A DNA stretch of 64,000 nt from Nodosilinea sp. P-1105 (lineage in GTDB: Bacteria; Cyanobacteriota; Cyanobacteriia; Phormidesmidales; Phormidesmidaceae): contig NZ_SMDQ01000025.1 in the NCBI RefSeq assembly GCF_012911975.1, positions 1 to 64,000 on the forward strand, given 5' to 3'. Positions 44,210-53,271 of this stretch are shown piece after piece. The stretch's first letter is position 1. Each line of letters begins with the position of its first letter. Made by a program: the position numbers and the translations under genes. The notes beneath the pieces were generated by a model. That model saw only the letters and a program-made list of their open reading frames with translations. It was not told where the DNA came from and did not search any database.

Positions 44210-44734
44210 AGGAGTGACAGGAACGAGACCAACTGAGGTTATCCTAGCCTCCTACCTGGGTGAACCATGCACAGAGGGACTGTAGCTTTACAGAAACCTG
44301 AGGTGACTTGATAGAACACTTCCTCCGCTTCATGCCACCTTAATCCGACAAACCTCATACCCTGATGGACTAACGTCCTCAACCATAGGATAGACCTGTT
44401 GCCCCAGCATTAAGAAAGGTAAAGGATTTGCCCCCAGGAGGTCTAGGGCACTTTGGCCATTTTTGGCTTCCTTTGGCCATGGGGATTTTCATTTGTAAAC
44501 AAAATCTAAAACCTGCTTTACTTTTCCAGTCAGTTCATCCAGTATTACCAGGTAATACTTTTAGTGTGAAAGTACGATAAAGATTGAGTCACCAATCTTG
44601 AGTTCCTGATAAAGTTCCGTGCTTGACCCGAGGGTGGCGAGACCAACAACCGGTCACCCGTGGCTACAAATCGTCCTACTCAATCTGTTCAGGGAGCTAT
44701 CTACCTACGTCCTCACTTGCTTGGAGTAGGAGAT
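44210..44734. promoter_or_regulatory. Regulatory leader between the RHH regulator and the transfer operon
   Basis: This 525-bp non-coding region contains: CTTTGGCCAT at 44451-44460 and 44471-44480, 20 bp apart; a 19-bp palindrome AGTATTACCAGGTAATACT at 44541-44559; and an AAGATTG...CAATCTT inverted repeat (44580-44599). TTTGTAAACAAA near 44492 is a further near-palindrome. The 44735 start has a strong AGGAG Shine-Dalgarno. The set looks like a promoter with two or more operators for regulated transfer gene expression. Confidence 0.55.
44541..44559. promoter_or_regulatory. 19-bp palindrome, candidate operator
   Basis: AGTATTACC-A-GGTAATACT is a perfect 9-bp inverted repeat around one base. 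It lies some 190 bp before the VirB2-like start and 330 bp before the RHH gene start. Symmetry and spacing fit a dimeric regulator. Confidence 0.5.
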
Positions 44735-45169
44735 ATGAATTTTGGATCTAACCGCCTGAGGCGCCTGGTGTCTCGGGGTGTTAAACGTCGTCTGTCTGGG
44801 GTTGGAAATCGTCTGGCCCATGTCAAATTCCGTGGTCTCAGCGGCTGGAGGTGGCTGGGTCTGATCACCGGCATCCTGCTATTCATCAGCATCACCAGCC
44901 ACGCCAATCCCGCCATGGCCCAGTTGTTCGATACTGTCGAAGGCCAGGCCCAGGCCATTTTCGGCCAATACCTGGATGGCAGCATCATCGGCTTTATGTT
45001 CGGGCTGCTGCGCCTGGTGGTGTGGGTGTCAGCGGTGGGCTTTGTGTTCTTCGCGGTCTATCAGGCCCAACGGGGTGAACAGTGGCAACCCTTGTTGCAA
45101 AACGCCTTCATCATCGTGGCGGCGGTGGTGATTGTGGAAGGTTTGAGCCGCTTATTCTTTGGTGCCTGA
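44735..45169 (+). CDS. VirB2/TrbC-like pilin candidate
   Basis: I start at ATG 44735 because AGGAG stands 6 bp before it; this gives 144 aa. The protein has a basic N-terminus, a signal-like hydrophobic stretch ('WLGLITGILLFISITSHANPAMAQ'), a short outside loop and two more hydrophobic helices ('GFMFGLLRLVVWVSAVGFVFF' and 'NAFIIVAAVVIVEGLSRLF'). This is the layout of T4SS pilin subunits. It heads the transfer operon. It is the first of ten or more genes with tight or overlapping junctions. Confidence 0.65.
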   Translation: MNFGSNRLRRLVSRGVKRRLSGVGNRLAHVKFRGLSGWRWLGLITGILLFISITSHANPAMAQLFDTVEGQAQAIFGQYLDGSIIGFMFGLLRLVVWVSAVGFVFFAVYQAQRGEQWQPLLQNAFIIVAAVVIVEGLSRLFFGA

Positions 45170-45170
45170 G

Positions 45171-45479
45171 ATGAGCGACGACTCGCGCCTGTACTGCCCG
45201 GTCAACCCCAGTCTGGGCCGTCAGCCCTCCCTTGGCCCGATTCCGGCTAACCTGCTGGCCCCCTCGGGCGGCATCTTCGTCGGCTTCTACCTCTTGATTG
45301 AAGTCGTACTTGGTTTGGGATTCGTCCTATTTCTACTGCTCAGCACCTGGGGTATTTCCACCTGGTGGGTGGTGGTTGGCGAGAAGACCTGGCTGTTTAC
45401 CCACAAGTTTGTGCCCGTACCCGATTGGAAACGGGGCCATGTGCCCTATCAGCGTCATTTACCCAACCACCATGAGTAA
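45171..45479 (+). CDS. VirB3-like small membrane protein
   Basis: I start at ATG 45171, 1 bp after the previous stop; 102 aa. After a soluble 'YCPVNPSLGRQPSLGPIPANLLAPS' there are two hydrophobic helices ('GFYLLIEVVLGLGFVLFLLLSTW' and a Trp-rich 'ISTWWVVVGEKTW') and a Pro/Lys/His-rich tail. Size, topology and its place just ahead of VirB4 fit VirB3/TraL. Its end overlaps the virB4 start by 8 bp. Confidence 0.6.
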   Translation: MSDDSRLYCPVNPSLGRQPSLGPIPANLLAPSGGIFVGFYLLIEVVLGLGFVLFLLLSTWGISTWWVVVGEKTWLFTHKFVPVPDWKRGHVPYQRHLPNHHE

Positions 45480-48279
45480 ACCAAGGCTTGGTACCCAACG
45501 CTATCGCTTTCGCCCCTTTGAAGATGAATCGCACCTGGAATGTCTCTGTCGCCTGAACCTACGGGGGCGCAATGTGGGCGCTTACCTGCTGAAGCACCAG
45601 CGGCAGTACAGTCTGGTGTTTGGCTTTCGCAGCCGGGGGATTCACACCCAGTTGCAACCGGGGCAGGCGGAACCCACGTTGAAACGACTGGAAGATGGGC
45701 TCAAGGGGTTTCGACCGGGAGACCGATTGCGGATTCACTGGCGCTCCTTTGCCGATGATACGGAGCGCCAACAATCCCTGGAAACCTTGATTCAAACCAC
45801 CACTACCCTGGAAAGCCAGTTCCTGTTGCTGGCCCAGCAACGGGCCACCCGGGATCTCACGACCGAAAAACAACGACAACCCAAACAGCTGTATCTGTTT
45901 GCCACCTACCCCCTCGGGTCAGGGCCAGAGCAGAGCGCGGACCAGGTTGAAAAGCTGCTGGCCTGGGTGGTGACTCAGTACGACACCTTCAAGGGGTTGA
46001 AGGAGCAGAACCAGCAACAGTCCTACGTGCAGCTCCTGACCCAGGGCTTCACCGATGGTTACCTGCACTGGGAGCAGCAGCTCAATACTCGCATGGGGCT
46101 TCAGGTTACCCCAATGGGAACCGAAGACTTATGGCAGTACCTCTGGACTCAATTCAACTCAACGACAGTCCCCCCTGTTCCACAATGCCTGGAGCTGAGT
46201 GATGCTGACGGCGACACCAAACTCAGCGAACTAATCCACGATCCGCTGCACGCTACCTCTCGCCTGATTCGCGGGGAGAAGGGGCAACCCAGCCATCCCA
46301 AAGCAGATCGCCAGTGGGTCCAGGTGAAAGGCAAATTCGTGGGGGCGATGGTACTGGAATCCAAACCCGCCGGGTTCACCACCCCCGAGCATCAGCTCTA
46401 CTACCTGTGGCAAGCCCTGGCCCAATTTCCTGACTGCGAATGCGTCTGTGAGTTGGCGGCAGCAGACCGGATGATGACCCGCGTCACCCTGCAACGGCTG
46501 ACCAAGCAAAGTGTCACCGCCACCTTTCGGGCTAACCTGCTGCGGGATGTGGATGTGGCCTCTCAGATGCGGATGAAGCAGGGGGTGGAGGCCCAGGAGC
46601 GGATTTATGAGGGTGCCCTGCCGATCTGGATCAGCAGCCTGGTGCTGTTGCATCGGGAGAGTCCCGAGTCTCTGGCCGAGGCCTGCCAGAAGCTCACCAA
46701 TGCCTTCCACCAGGGTGACTTTATTCGCGAGACTGAGATTGCCTGGCAGCTCTGGCTCAGGTCCCTGCCGATTGTCGGTGACAGGCTGATTGACGATGGC
46801 CGCAGGCAGATGTACCTGACCAATGAAGCGCCAGGGCTGATGCCCGTGGCCTGTCCCCGCACCATCGATAACCAGGGCATTGAGCTGATCACCCGTGACG
46901 GTCAGATGCCGGTCTATTTAGACTTCGTGAATCAACACCGGGGGATGTTGATCTTTGGCGAGACCCGCAGTGGCAAGTCGGTGCTGGCCTCAGAGATCTT
47001 TGTGTGGGCCATGGCCAACGGCATGAATGTGATCTCCCTCGACTATCCCAAACCCGATGGCACCACCACCTACACCGACCTGGTCAAGTTCTTCGGCGAC
47101 CAGGGCGCTTACTTTGACATCGGCTCTGAAAGCAACAACCTGTTTCAAATTCCTGACCTGCGCGACTTGCCCGATAACCAACGGCAGGAGCGCCTGGACG
47201 ACTACAAAGAGTTTCTGGTCAAAGCCCTCGACACCATGGTGATGGGCACCGAGACCGATAACCAATTGGGCAAGCGGGTCCACACTGTGCTCTGGCAAGC
47301 GCTGGCCACCTTCTTCGAGACTCCCCAAATTCTGACCCGCTATGAGGCCGCCTTTGCCTCGGGATTTGGCAGTGCCGAGTGGCAGCAAATGCCGACTCTG
47401 GCGGACTTTGTAGAAACCGTGACCAATCTGGATCTGGAAGTAGAATCCGCTCTACTTAACGAAGCCGTGGCCACCATTCTGCTGGAGCTGCGAGGCTGGC
47501 TCTCCAGCCGGGTGGGCAAGGCCATTTCCCAACCCTCGACCATCCGCACCGATGCCCGGCTCACCGTCTTTGCCCTGCGCAACGTCGGCGACAACATCGA
47601 AGCGGCGGTGCTGGCCCTCTCGGCTCAATCGATGGCCTTCCGTCGCGCCCTGGAAGTCTCCGATTCCCTACTGGCCATCGATGAGAGCCCCATCCTGTTC
47701 AAATACAACGGCATTGCTCAAATCATTGGCCAGGTCTGCGCCAACGGAGCCAAATCCGGCATCCGCCCCCTGATCATCGGCCAGGATCCCGACACCATCG
47801 CCCAATCAGTAGCCGGGTCGCAGATCCTGCAAAACCTCAACACTCGGTTGGTAGGAGCGATCCAGCCCAATGCCCTGCCCTCCTACCAACACCTGTTCGG
47901 CTACGACCCCAGCCTACTGCGGCCCAACACCGAAGAATCCTTCCGCATTAGCCCTGGACGGCTCTGCTCCCACTGGCTGCTGGATGCCGATGCCCGCCTC
48001 ACCCCCTGTGCCCACTACCCCTCTGCTGAACTGCTGGGGGCAGTGGCCAACAACCCCAAGGAGCAACGGGCTCGTCAGCGGGTGTTGGCCCAACATGCCA
48101 ACAAATTTGCCGGGTATGCCGCCTTTGCCAATGCCTATGTGCAGGCGCTGCGCTGTGGTCAATCCCTCGACACCATTGCGCCCACCCAGCCTGAATTTGA
48201 ACTCATTCGCCCTGTCTCTGAACTTACCGTGACCAACGGTCATCAACCCCAATCTGCAACCCCTCGGAGGACATCATGA
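45472..48279 (+). CDS. virB4: Type IV secretion ATPase VirB4
   Basis: I start at ATG 45472 ('MSKPRLGTQRYRFRPF'), giving 935 aa; the first 58 residues of the track ORF are in the wrong frame for the upstream gene. Walker A is 'IFGETRSGKSVLASEIF' (about residue 496), Walker B is 'SLLAIDESPILFKY' (about 733) and 'GIRPLIIGQDPDTIAQS' follows. The N-terminal half is the VirB4 mating-channel domain. It provides energy for pilus assembly and substrate transfer. It overlaps the next gene by four bases. Confidence 0.92.
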   Translation: MSKPRLGTQRYRFRPFEDESHLECLCRLNLRGRNVGAYLLKHQRQYSLVFGFRSRGIHTQLQPGQAEPTLKRLEDGLKGFRPGDRLRIHWRSFADDTERQQSLETLIQTTTTLESQFLLLAQQRATRDLTTEKQRQPKQLYLFATYPLGSGPEQSADQVEKLLAWVVTQYDTFKGLKEQNQQQSYVQLLTQGFTDGYLHWEQQLNTRMGLQVTPMGTEDLWQYLWTQFNSTTVPPVPQCLELSDADGDTKLSELIHDPLHATSRLIRGEKGQPSHPKADRQWVQVKGKFVGAMVLESKPAGFTTPEHQLYYLWQALAQFPDCECVCELAAADRMMTRVTLQRLTKQSVTATFRANLLRDVDVASQMRMKQGVEAQERIYEGALPIWISSLVLLHRESPESLAEACQKLTNAFHQGDFIRETEIAWQLWLRSLPIVGDRLIDDGRRQMYLTNEAPGLMPVACPRTIDNQGIELITRDGQMPVYLDFVNQHRGMLIFGETRSGKSVLASEIFVWAMANGMNVISLDYPKPDGTTTYTDLVKFFGDQGAYFDIGSESNNLFQIPDLRDLPDNQRQERLDDYKEFLVKALDTMVMGTETDNQLGKRVHTVLWQALATFFETPQILTRYEAAFASGFGSAEWQQMPTLADFVETVTNLDLEVESALLNEAVATILLELRGWLSSRVGKAISQPSTIRTDARLTVFALRNVGDNIEAAVLALSAQSMAFRRALEVSDSLLAIDESPILFKYNGIAQIIGQVCANGAKSGIRPLIIGQDPDTIAQSVAGSQILQNLNTRLVGAIQPNALPSYQHLFGYDPSLLRPNTEESFRISPGRLCSHWLLDADARLTPCAHYPSAELLGAVANNPKEQRARQRVLAQHANKFAGYAAFANAYVQALRCGQSLDTIAPTQPEFELIRPVSELTVTNGHQPQSATPRRTS

Positions 48280-49085
48280 CGACTCAAGCAAAACGCCACC
48301 GCACTCGCTATCGCCTGATCCTTGGCACCAGCCTCAGTCTGGGCCTGCTTAGTCTGGGCGCTGCCCGTGCTTCCCTCCAGCCCGGTGGATGGGGCCAACA
48401 GTGGCAAGACTGGGCCATGAACCACCTACCCAACCCGATTACCACCATCCTGGAGCAGATTCAAACCACGACGGCCCTGGCCGAAGAAACCCTACAGGCG
48501 GTGCTGGGTGATCAATGGGAAGCCCTCAAAGCCGCCCTTGGCGGTAACTTGCCTGATCTGCACCGGGTGCGGATGGATGAGCTGGTACCAATTCAAAGCA
48601 TCCTCGGTACGGATCGGGCCACCCAGCAGCGGGATCTGGCCAACCGCTATGACCAGGAAGTGGCCCGCTCCATGGCCTCGCCCTGGCTGGGGGATCAGGG
48701 GCAAACTCGCCTGTCCACTCAGGCTGAGCAGACTTCCAACCTGCTGCAAGAGAGTCAGGCCCGCACCCAGCAGGTGCAATCCATGGCAGAAGCCGCCCAG
48801 GGGATGAACGTCACCCAGGATGTGATGAAGCAAAACGCCCAGATCCAGGCCTCGGTGGCGGCCCTACTGCATGAGCAAACCCAGCTGACGGCTGAAAACA
48901 ACACCACCCTGACCCAGCTCCACCAACTTCAGGGGATGCTGACCCAACTGGCCGCTAATACCAGCGAAGGGATTGATGAAGCCAACCGCCGCGAGCGGGT
49001 GGAGCGACAGATTTCGATTTCCGGTTCCGCCCAGGCGCCGATCTACATCCCCGGAGCCCTGGGTACCAGCCCCTCTGGCAACTAA
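48276..49085 (+). CDS. VirB5/TrbJ-like exported protein
   Basis: This 269-aa protein has a signal peptide ('RLILGTSLSLGLLSLGAARA') and a long helical body, rich in Gln and Ala, with coiled-coil repeats ('EQTSNLLQESQARTQQVQSMAEAAQ...QNAQIQASVAALLHEQ'). Such features fit the minor pilus or channel protein VirB5/TrbJ. It sits between VirB4 and VirB6, the expected order. The start overlaps virB4 by ATGA. Confidence 0.7.
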   Translation: MTTQAKRHRTRYRLILGTSLSLGLLSLGAARASLQPGGWGQQWQDWAMNHLPNPITTILEQIQTTTALAEETLQAVLGDQWEALKAALGGNLPDLHRVRMDELVPIQSILGTDRATQQRDLANRYDQEVARSMASPWLGDQGQTRLSTQAEQTSNLLQESQARTQQVQSMAEAAQGMNVTQDVMKQNAQIQASVAALLHEQTQLTAENNTTLTQLHQLQGMLTQLAANTSEGIDEANRRERVERQISISGSAQAPIYIPGALGTSPSGN

Positions 49086-49087
49086 CC

Positions 49088-50206
49088 ATGTTCAGCGTTC
49101 TCTTACCATTTAGCCCCCGCCCCCTGGCCCAGGTTACAGGCGGCCTCAGCATCATCGACGACAGTGTGCAGCAACTGGAAGCAGTGCAGCAGGCTTGGGA
49201 TGCCCGCTGGCAAGACATCTTTGCCAGCAGCAGCGGCCTGTATCTGGGCATCAACCAGTTTGCTTCCATCATTCTGGTGGGGGCCTTCATCTTTTTTGCC
49301 GTGGGCTGGGTAAAAGAAGCGATTGAGCGGGGTATCTTCCCCGCCCTGCCCAATGTGCTCTGGGTGCTGACCATTGCCGTGCTGCTCTTCAATAACGGAG
49401 CCCTGCTAGGCTCCGCTACCCTCGGTATCCGCAACCTGATCAACGCCCAGACCCAAACGGTGCTTCAGGTGCAGGTGGGTGAAGTGTCGATGCTGGAAGC
49501 CCTCAACGATGTGATTCTGTCCCAGCAAGCCAAGGCCGTGATCCAGCAGGAGTATGCCGCCTGCGATGCTCAGACCGGCCAGGCCCAGGTGGACTGCTTC
49601 ATTCGGGCCGGGGAACGCGCCCAACAACGGCTGGAGCAGGAGTACCGCGCCCGAGGCTTCTGGAGTGCGGGCCTGCAACGGCTCTGGGGACGGGTGCAGC
49701 AGATCAGCCAACGGGTGGAGCAGGTCTACCAGTCCGGCGAGGCTCCTATTGGGGGCAATCCCCTGGCCGATATTCTGGTCGATACCGTGCTGCAAACCAG
49801 CAGCCAGGCCCTGGCGGAGCAGTTTCTCAAGGGCTGGCAGTGGGCCTTTGCCAACCTGTTGGAAATGGCGATGCTATTGACCGGGCTGATTGGCCCCATC
49901 GCCGTGGCCGGTTCCGTTGTTCCCCTCCAGGGTCGGCCCCTGTGGTCCTGGCTGGTGGGCTTTTTCAGCCTGGGCATGGCCAAGTTTTCCTACAACGTCA
50001 TCGTTGGTCTGGCGGCCACCGTTGTCGTGGCTGCCAATGCCCAGACTTCCAGCGACTTTGGCTTTTTGCTGCTGATTAGCATCCTGGCCCCCGTCCTGGC
50101 TCTGGCCATTGCTGGGGGGGCTGGGATGGCGGTCTTTCGCGGTGTCTCTGGTGGGGTAACCCGACTGATTGCAGTCGGCACCTCTGCTGTTCCGATTCCG
50201 AGGTAA
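49088..50206 (+). CDS. VirB6/TrbL-like polytopic membrane protein
   Basis: This 372-aa protein has several hydrophobic segments: 'FASIILVGAFIFFAVGWV', 'LPNVLWVLTIAVLLF', 'LLEMAMLLTGLIGPIAVAGSVV', 'LWSWLVGFFSLGMAKF', 'VIVGLAATVVVAANA' and 'FLLLISILAPVLALAIAGGAGMAVF'. A large loop of about 130 residues is rich in Gln, Glu and Ala. This is the VirB6/TrbL arrangement of the inner-membrane channel. Two bases separate it from the previous gene. Confidence 0.78.
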   Translation: MFSVLLPFSPRPLAQVTGGLSIIDDSVQQLEAVQQAWDARWQDIFASSSGLYLGINQFASIILVGAFIFFAVGWVKEAIERGIFPALPNVLWVLTIAVLLFNNGALLGSATLGIRNLINAQTQTVLQVQVGEVSMLEALNDVILSQQAKAVIQQEYAACDAQTGQAQVDCFIRAGERAQQRLEQEYRARGFWSAGLQRLWGRVQQISQRVEQVYQSGEAPIGGNPLADILVDTVLQTSSQALAEQFLKGWQWAFANLLEMAMLLTGLIGPIAVAGSVVPLQGRPLWSWLVGFFSLGMAKFSYNVIVGLAATVVVAANAQTSSDFGFLLLISILAPVLALAIAGGAGMAVFRGVSGGVTRLIAVGTSAVPIPR

Positions 50207-50209
50207 GTG

Positions 50210-50956
50210 ATGGAACTACTTGAACTCAGCCGTAAGGTGAAACGACCCCGAATCCATTCCAGCGACATTCTGCCCCTGGCCTTTGCCGGGCTGTCGGTGG
50301 GAGTGGTTATCTTTGCCCTATCTCTACTCTGGCTGGCGGTCTCAGTATCACGGCTGGCCAATCAGAAGCCGCCCACCCTGGTACAGCAGGTGGATGGTCG
50401 AGCCTTCTCGGTGCGTCCTGCCGACTACCGCCACCGGGAACCGGAAGTGATCCGCCAGGTGGTCTCGACCTGGGCGGTGATGACCTTCACCTGGGGCCAA
50501 CTGCCGGGGGAAGGCGAGGGCGCTGTTGATGACGGGGTTCAGGTTGCTGGGCGCGACCGGGTGTCGACCGCAGCCTGGGAAGCCTCATTCCTGCTGGCCC
50601 CTGACTTCCGTGATGCCTTTCTGCACACCCTGGCCACCGAGGTGATTCCCGAGGGCGTCTTTGACGGGCAGGTGTCAGCGGTCTTGATTCCCCAACACAT
50701 TTCCCCGCCCCGGGCCATTGGCGAGGGCCGCTGGCAGGTGGATCTGGTGGCCACCCGTGTGGTGTTTGAAGCCAGCAACCCAGCCGGGACCACCCTGACC
50801 TTTAACCGTCGCCTGACGGTCAGAGCCGTCGAGCCCGCAGGCCAGCCCCTAATTCCCGATGCCTCGGAGTACCAGGCTATCGCCTACCGCCTGCTGGAAA
50901 GCGGGGTGCAGATTGAAGCGATTCGACCCATTCAACCGGAGGATGTCAGCCGATGA
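50210..50956 (+). CDS. VirB8-like inner-membrane protein
   Basis: I use ATG 50210 rather than the GTG at 50207. The 248-aa protein has one N-terminal membrane helix ('ILPLAFAGLSVGVVIFALSLLWLAVSV') and a periplasmic domain with 'VIRQVVSTWAVMTFTW' and beta strands near 'GRWQVDLVATRVVFEASNPAG'. The layout fits VirB8/TraE, which nucleates the channel. It overlaps the VirB10-like gene by four bases. Confidence 0.65.
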   Translation: MELLELSRKVKRPRIHSSDILPLAFAGLSVGVVIFALSLLWLAVSVSRLANQKPPTLVQQVDGRAFSVRPADYRHREPEVIRQVVSTWAVMTFTWGQLPGEGEGAVDDGVQVAGRDRVSTAAWEASFLLAPDFRDAFLHTLATEVIPEGVFDGQVSAVLIPQHISPPRAIGEGRWQVDLVATRVVFEASNPAGTTLTFNRRLTVRAVEPAGQPLIPDASEYQAIAYRLLESGVQIEAIRPIQPEDVSR

Positions 50957-52539
50957 GTTCCCTCCCAGATCCCAACCTGGAGATGCTGCGGGAGATGACC
51001 GGTGCGCCGGACCTCTCAGAACCGCTGGTCACCGCAGCGGCCTTTAATCCTGAGCCAGTCAAGTCTGAGCGTCCCTTCTGGAAACTGCCGGTACCAAAGC
51101 TGGTGTTGATTGGTGCGGCCCTGGTGCCGGTCTTTGCCCTGGCGGGGGTATTCATTATCGGTAGTCGTCAGAGGGATATACCCGAGACAACGACACCACC
51201 CCCCGAGGCCGACCCAACGGCAGCTCAGCCGCAGACCGTAGACGCAGAGCTGGAGGAAGCCAGAGCTGAGATTGCTGCCCTCAAAGCTCAGATGGCCCTG
51301 GATGATCAAGGCCTGGTGCCAACCACCACCGCTGGGACACCGCCTCGGCCAACCATGACGCCAACCACTTCACCTGCGGCAGCCGTGACCCCGTCACCCC
51401 GGCCTACCCCATCAGCGCCGCCGCCCACCGTCTCGGCCAGACCGGCCTCCCCAACAGTCAGCTACCCAGCCCCAACCCCGCGCCTACAGCCAACGGTAAC
51501 ACCGCCCCCTGTGGCGTCTCGCCCGTCAGCGGTTTCTGCGGCCCCCACATCAGCGGCAACTCCTGCGGCTGATCCGGTAGAACGCTGGCAACAGCTGGCC
51601 CAGGTGGGGAGTTATGGCCGTATGCCGCTGCCCGAAGCGGCGACTGAATCGGTCACATCCCCTGAACCTGTTGCCCAAGCCCAATTCGCTAGGGTCTCCA
51701 GTCATCCTGCGCCTGCACCTGTTAGCTCGCCAGAATCAATGGCAACCAATGGCGCACCAGACATTTCAGAGGCGGAACCTCCTGATCTACCGGAAATAGA
51801 CGCCGTGGATCAGGGGCCAGTGGCAGCCGCTGACAGTGAAACAGTCACTTACCCGGACATCCTCACGGCTGATGAAGCCCGCATCCTTCAACCCTCAACC
51901 CCTCCCGCCTCCCTGGTGGCGGGCACCCAATCCAGTGGCTCACTGACTACACCCGTGATCCTCGATAACACGGCTGAGGGCAACAAGCTGCTGGTCGTGC
52001 TTTCAGAACCGCTGGTGGATAGCCAGGGTCAGGTGGCGATTCCAGCGGGGGGAGAACTGGTTGTGCGGGTAGAAACGGTTTCAGATAACGGGCTGGTGCA
52101 ACTCTCGGCGACCCAGGCGATCTGGACCGACCAGGGCCAGGCCCGAGAACTAATGCTGCCCCAGGGGGTGATCCAGATTCGCGGCCAAGGGGGTATGCCG
52201 CTGCAGGCGGAAGCTTACGACGACATTGGCCCTGAGATTGCGGCGATGGATGCGGGCCAATTTGCCCTGGGGTCTATTCGTCGGGCCAGTGAACTCTACA
52301 CCCGGCCCAATACCCGGGTTGAAACGGGTAGCAGCACTACCGTCGTCACCACTGAGAACCCGGCTCCCAATGTATGGGCCGGGATCTTGGAGGGGGGCAC
52401 TGACGCCATTCTGGACACCATTGCCGAGCGCAATCAGCGGGCGATTGAAGCACTGGAGCAGCGTCCCCGCCTGGCCTACATCGAGGCCGGTCGGCCTGTG
52501 CAGGTGTTCGTGAATCAGTCGATGCAAATGCCGATTTAA
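50953..52539 (+). CDS. virB10: VirB10/TrbI-like channel protein
   Basis: This 528-aa protein has one membrane helix ('LVLIGAALVPVFALAGVFIIG'), a Pro/Thr/Ser-rich periplasmic linker of about 150 residues, and a C-terminal barrel-type domain ('NKLLVVLSEPLVDSQGQVAIPAGGELVVRVETVSDNGLVQLSATQAIW...GRPVQVFVNQSM'). This is the VirB10 architecture that spans the envelope. The low-complexity middle is typical of the family and explains many shadow ORFs. It overlaps the VirB8-like gene. Confidence 0.82.
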   Translation: MSSLPDPNLEMLREMTGAPDLSEPLVTAAAFNPEPVKSERPFWKLPVPKLVLIGAALVPVFALAGVFIIGSRQRDIPETTTPPPEADPTAAQPQTVDAELEEARAEIAALKAQMALDDQGLVPTTTAGTPPRPTMTPTTSPAAAVTPSPRPTPSAPPPTVSARPASPTVSYPAPTPRLQPTVTPPPVASRPSAVSAAPTSAATPAADPVERWQQLAQVGSYGRMPLPEAATESVTSPEPVAQAQFARVSSHPAPAPVSSPESMATNGAPDISEAEPPDLPEIDAVDQGPVAAADSETVTYPDILTADEARILQPSTPPASLVAGTQSSGSLTTPVILDNTAEGNKLLVVLSEPLVDSQGQVAIPAGGELVVRVETVSDNGLVQLSATQAIWTDQGQARELMLPQGVIQIRGQGGMPLQAEAYDDIGPEIAAMDAGQFALGSIRRASELYTRPNTRVETGSSTTVVTTENPAPNVWAGILEGGTDAILDTIAERNQRAIEALEQRPRLAYIEAGRPVQVFVNQSMQMPI

Positions 52540-52550
52540 GGGGCAGATCA

Positions 52551-53267
52551 ATGATTCGATACTGGAAAACGTTAGCCCTGTCGCTGGTTTTAGCAGGCCT
52601 CTCTACTCCAGCCTGGGCCCAGGCCACCCGCACCCTGTCTAATCGGGCGGCGCGGGGCGACCATGCCCCGGTCACGGTTGAGCTGCATCCGGGCCATGGG
52701 GTGACGCTCAACTTTCGGCCCGTGGGGGCCATTATCCATCGGGTCTGGCTGGATGATCCGTCCCAGGTGACGCTGGATTTTGACGACACCCGCTGCGCCA
52801 CTGGGAGCGAACCGGGTGACTGCGCAGCCACGGTGATTCACCTCAGGCGAATTCAGCCCTTGTCGTTCCCAGGACTACCTGCTACCGCAACGACGACACT
52901 GACGATTGTCACAGACCGTGAGCTTTACACCTTTCGCCTGGCCTTTCCGACATCAGGCACACCCGCCTACAGCATTTTGGCGATTCAACTGGATATGCCA
53001 TCCCCCCAGACCAGCGCTATTTTGGCGACCCAGATCGCTAGCCCGGCTGGGGTGAGGTGGGTGGAGCAGGGGTTACTCGCCGCCCAGCAACGCAACCTGG
53101 TGGCCACTGGCGATCCCCTCTGGGAGCGACTTCAAGCGCTACTCGAACAGTTGAAACAAGGCCGCCCCCTGGCTGACGCGGCCCAGACTGCAGGTGTATC
53201 CCAGGCCCTGGTGGTGCGCCTGGCGCAGATGGGCCGCCCTGATTCTGGACTCACCCAAGGGAGATGA
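52551..53267 (+). CDS. VirB9/TraK-like secreted outer-channel protein
   Basis: This 238-aa protein has a signal peptide ('LALSLVLAGLSTPAWAQ') and a beta-rich N-terminal domain 'TVELHPGHGVTLNFRPVGAIIHRVWLDDPSQVTLDFD', which recalls TraK/VirB9 N-terminal folds. The C-terminal half is helical and Gln-rich ('AAQQRNLVATGDPLWERLQALLEQLKQG'). The position after VirB10 fits. The family assignment is moderate. Confidence 0.6.
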   Translation: MIRYWKTLALSLVLAGLSTPAWAQATRTLSNRAARGDHAPVTVELHPGHGVTLNFRPVGAIIHRVWLDDPSQVTLDFDDTRCATGSEPGDCAATVIHLRRIQPLSFPGLPATATTTLTIVTDRELYTFRLAFPTSGTPAYSILAIQLDMPSPQTSAILATQIASPAGVRWVEQGLLAAQQRNLVATGDPLWERLQALLEQLKQGRPLADAAQTAGVSQALVVRLAQMGRPDSGLTQGR

Positions 53268-53271
53268 ACCC

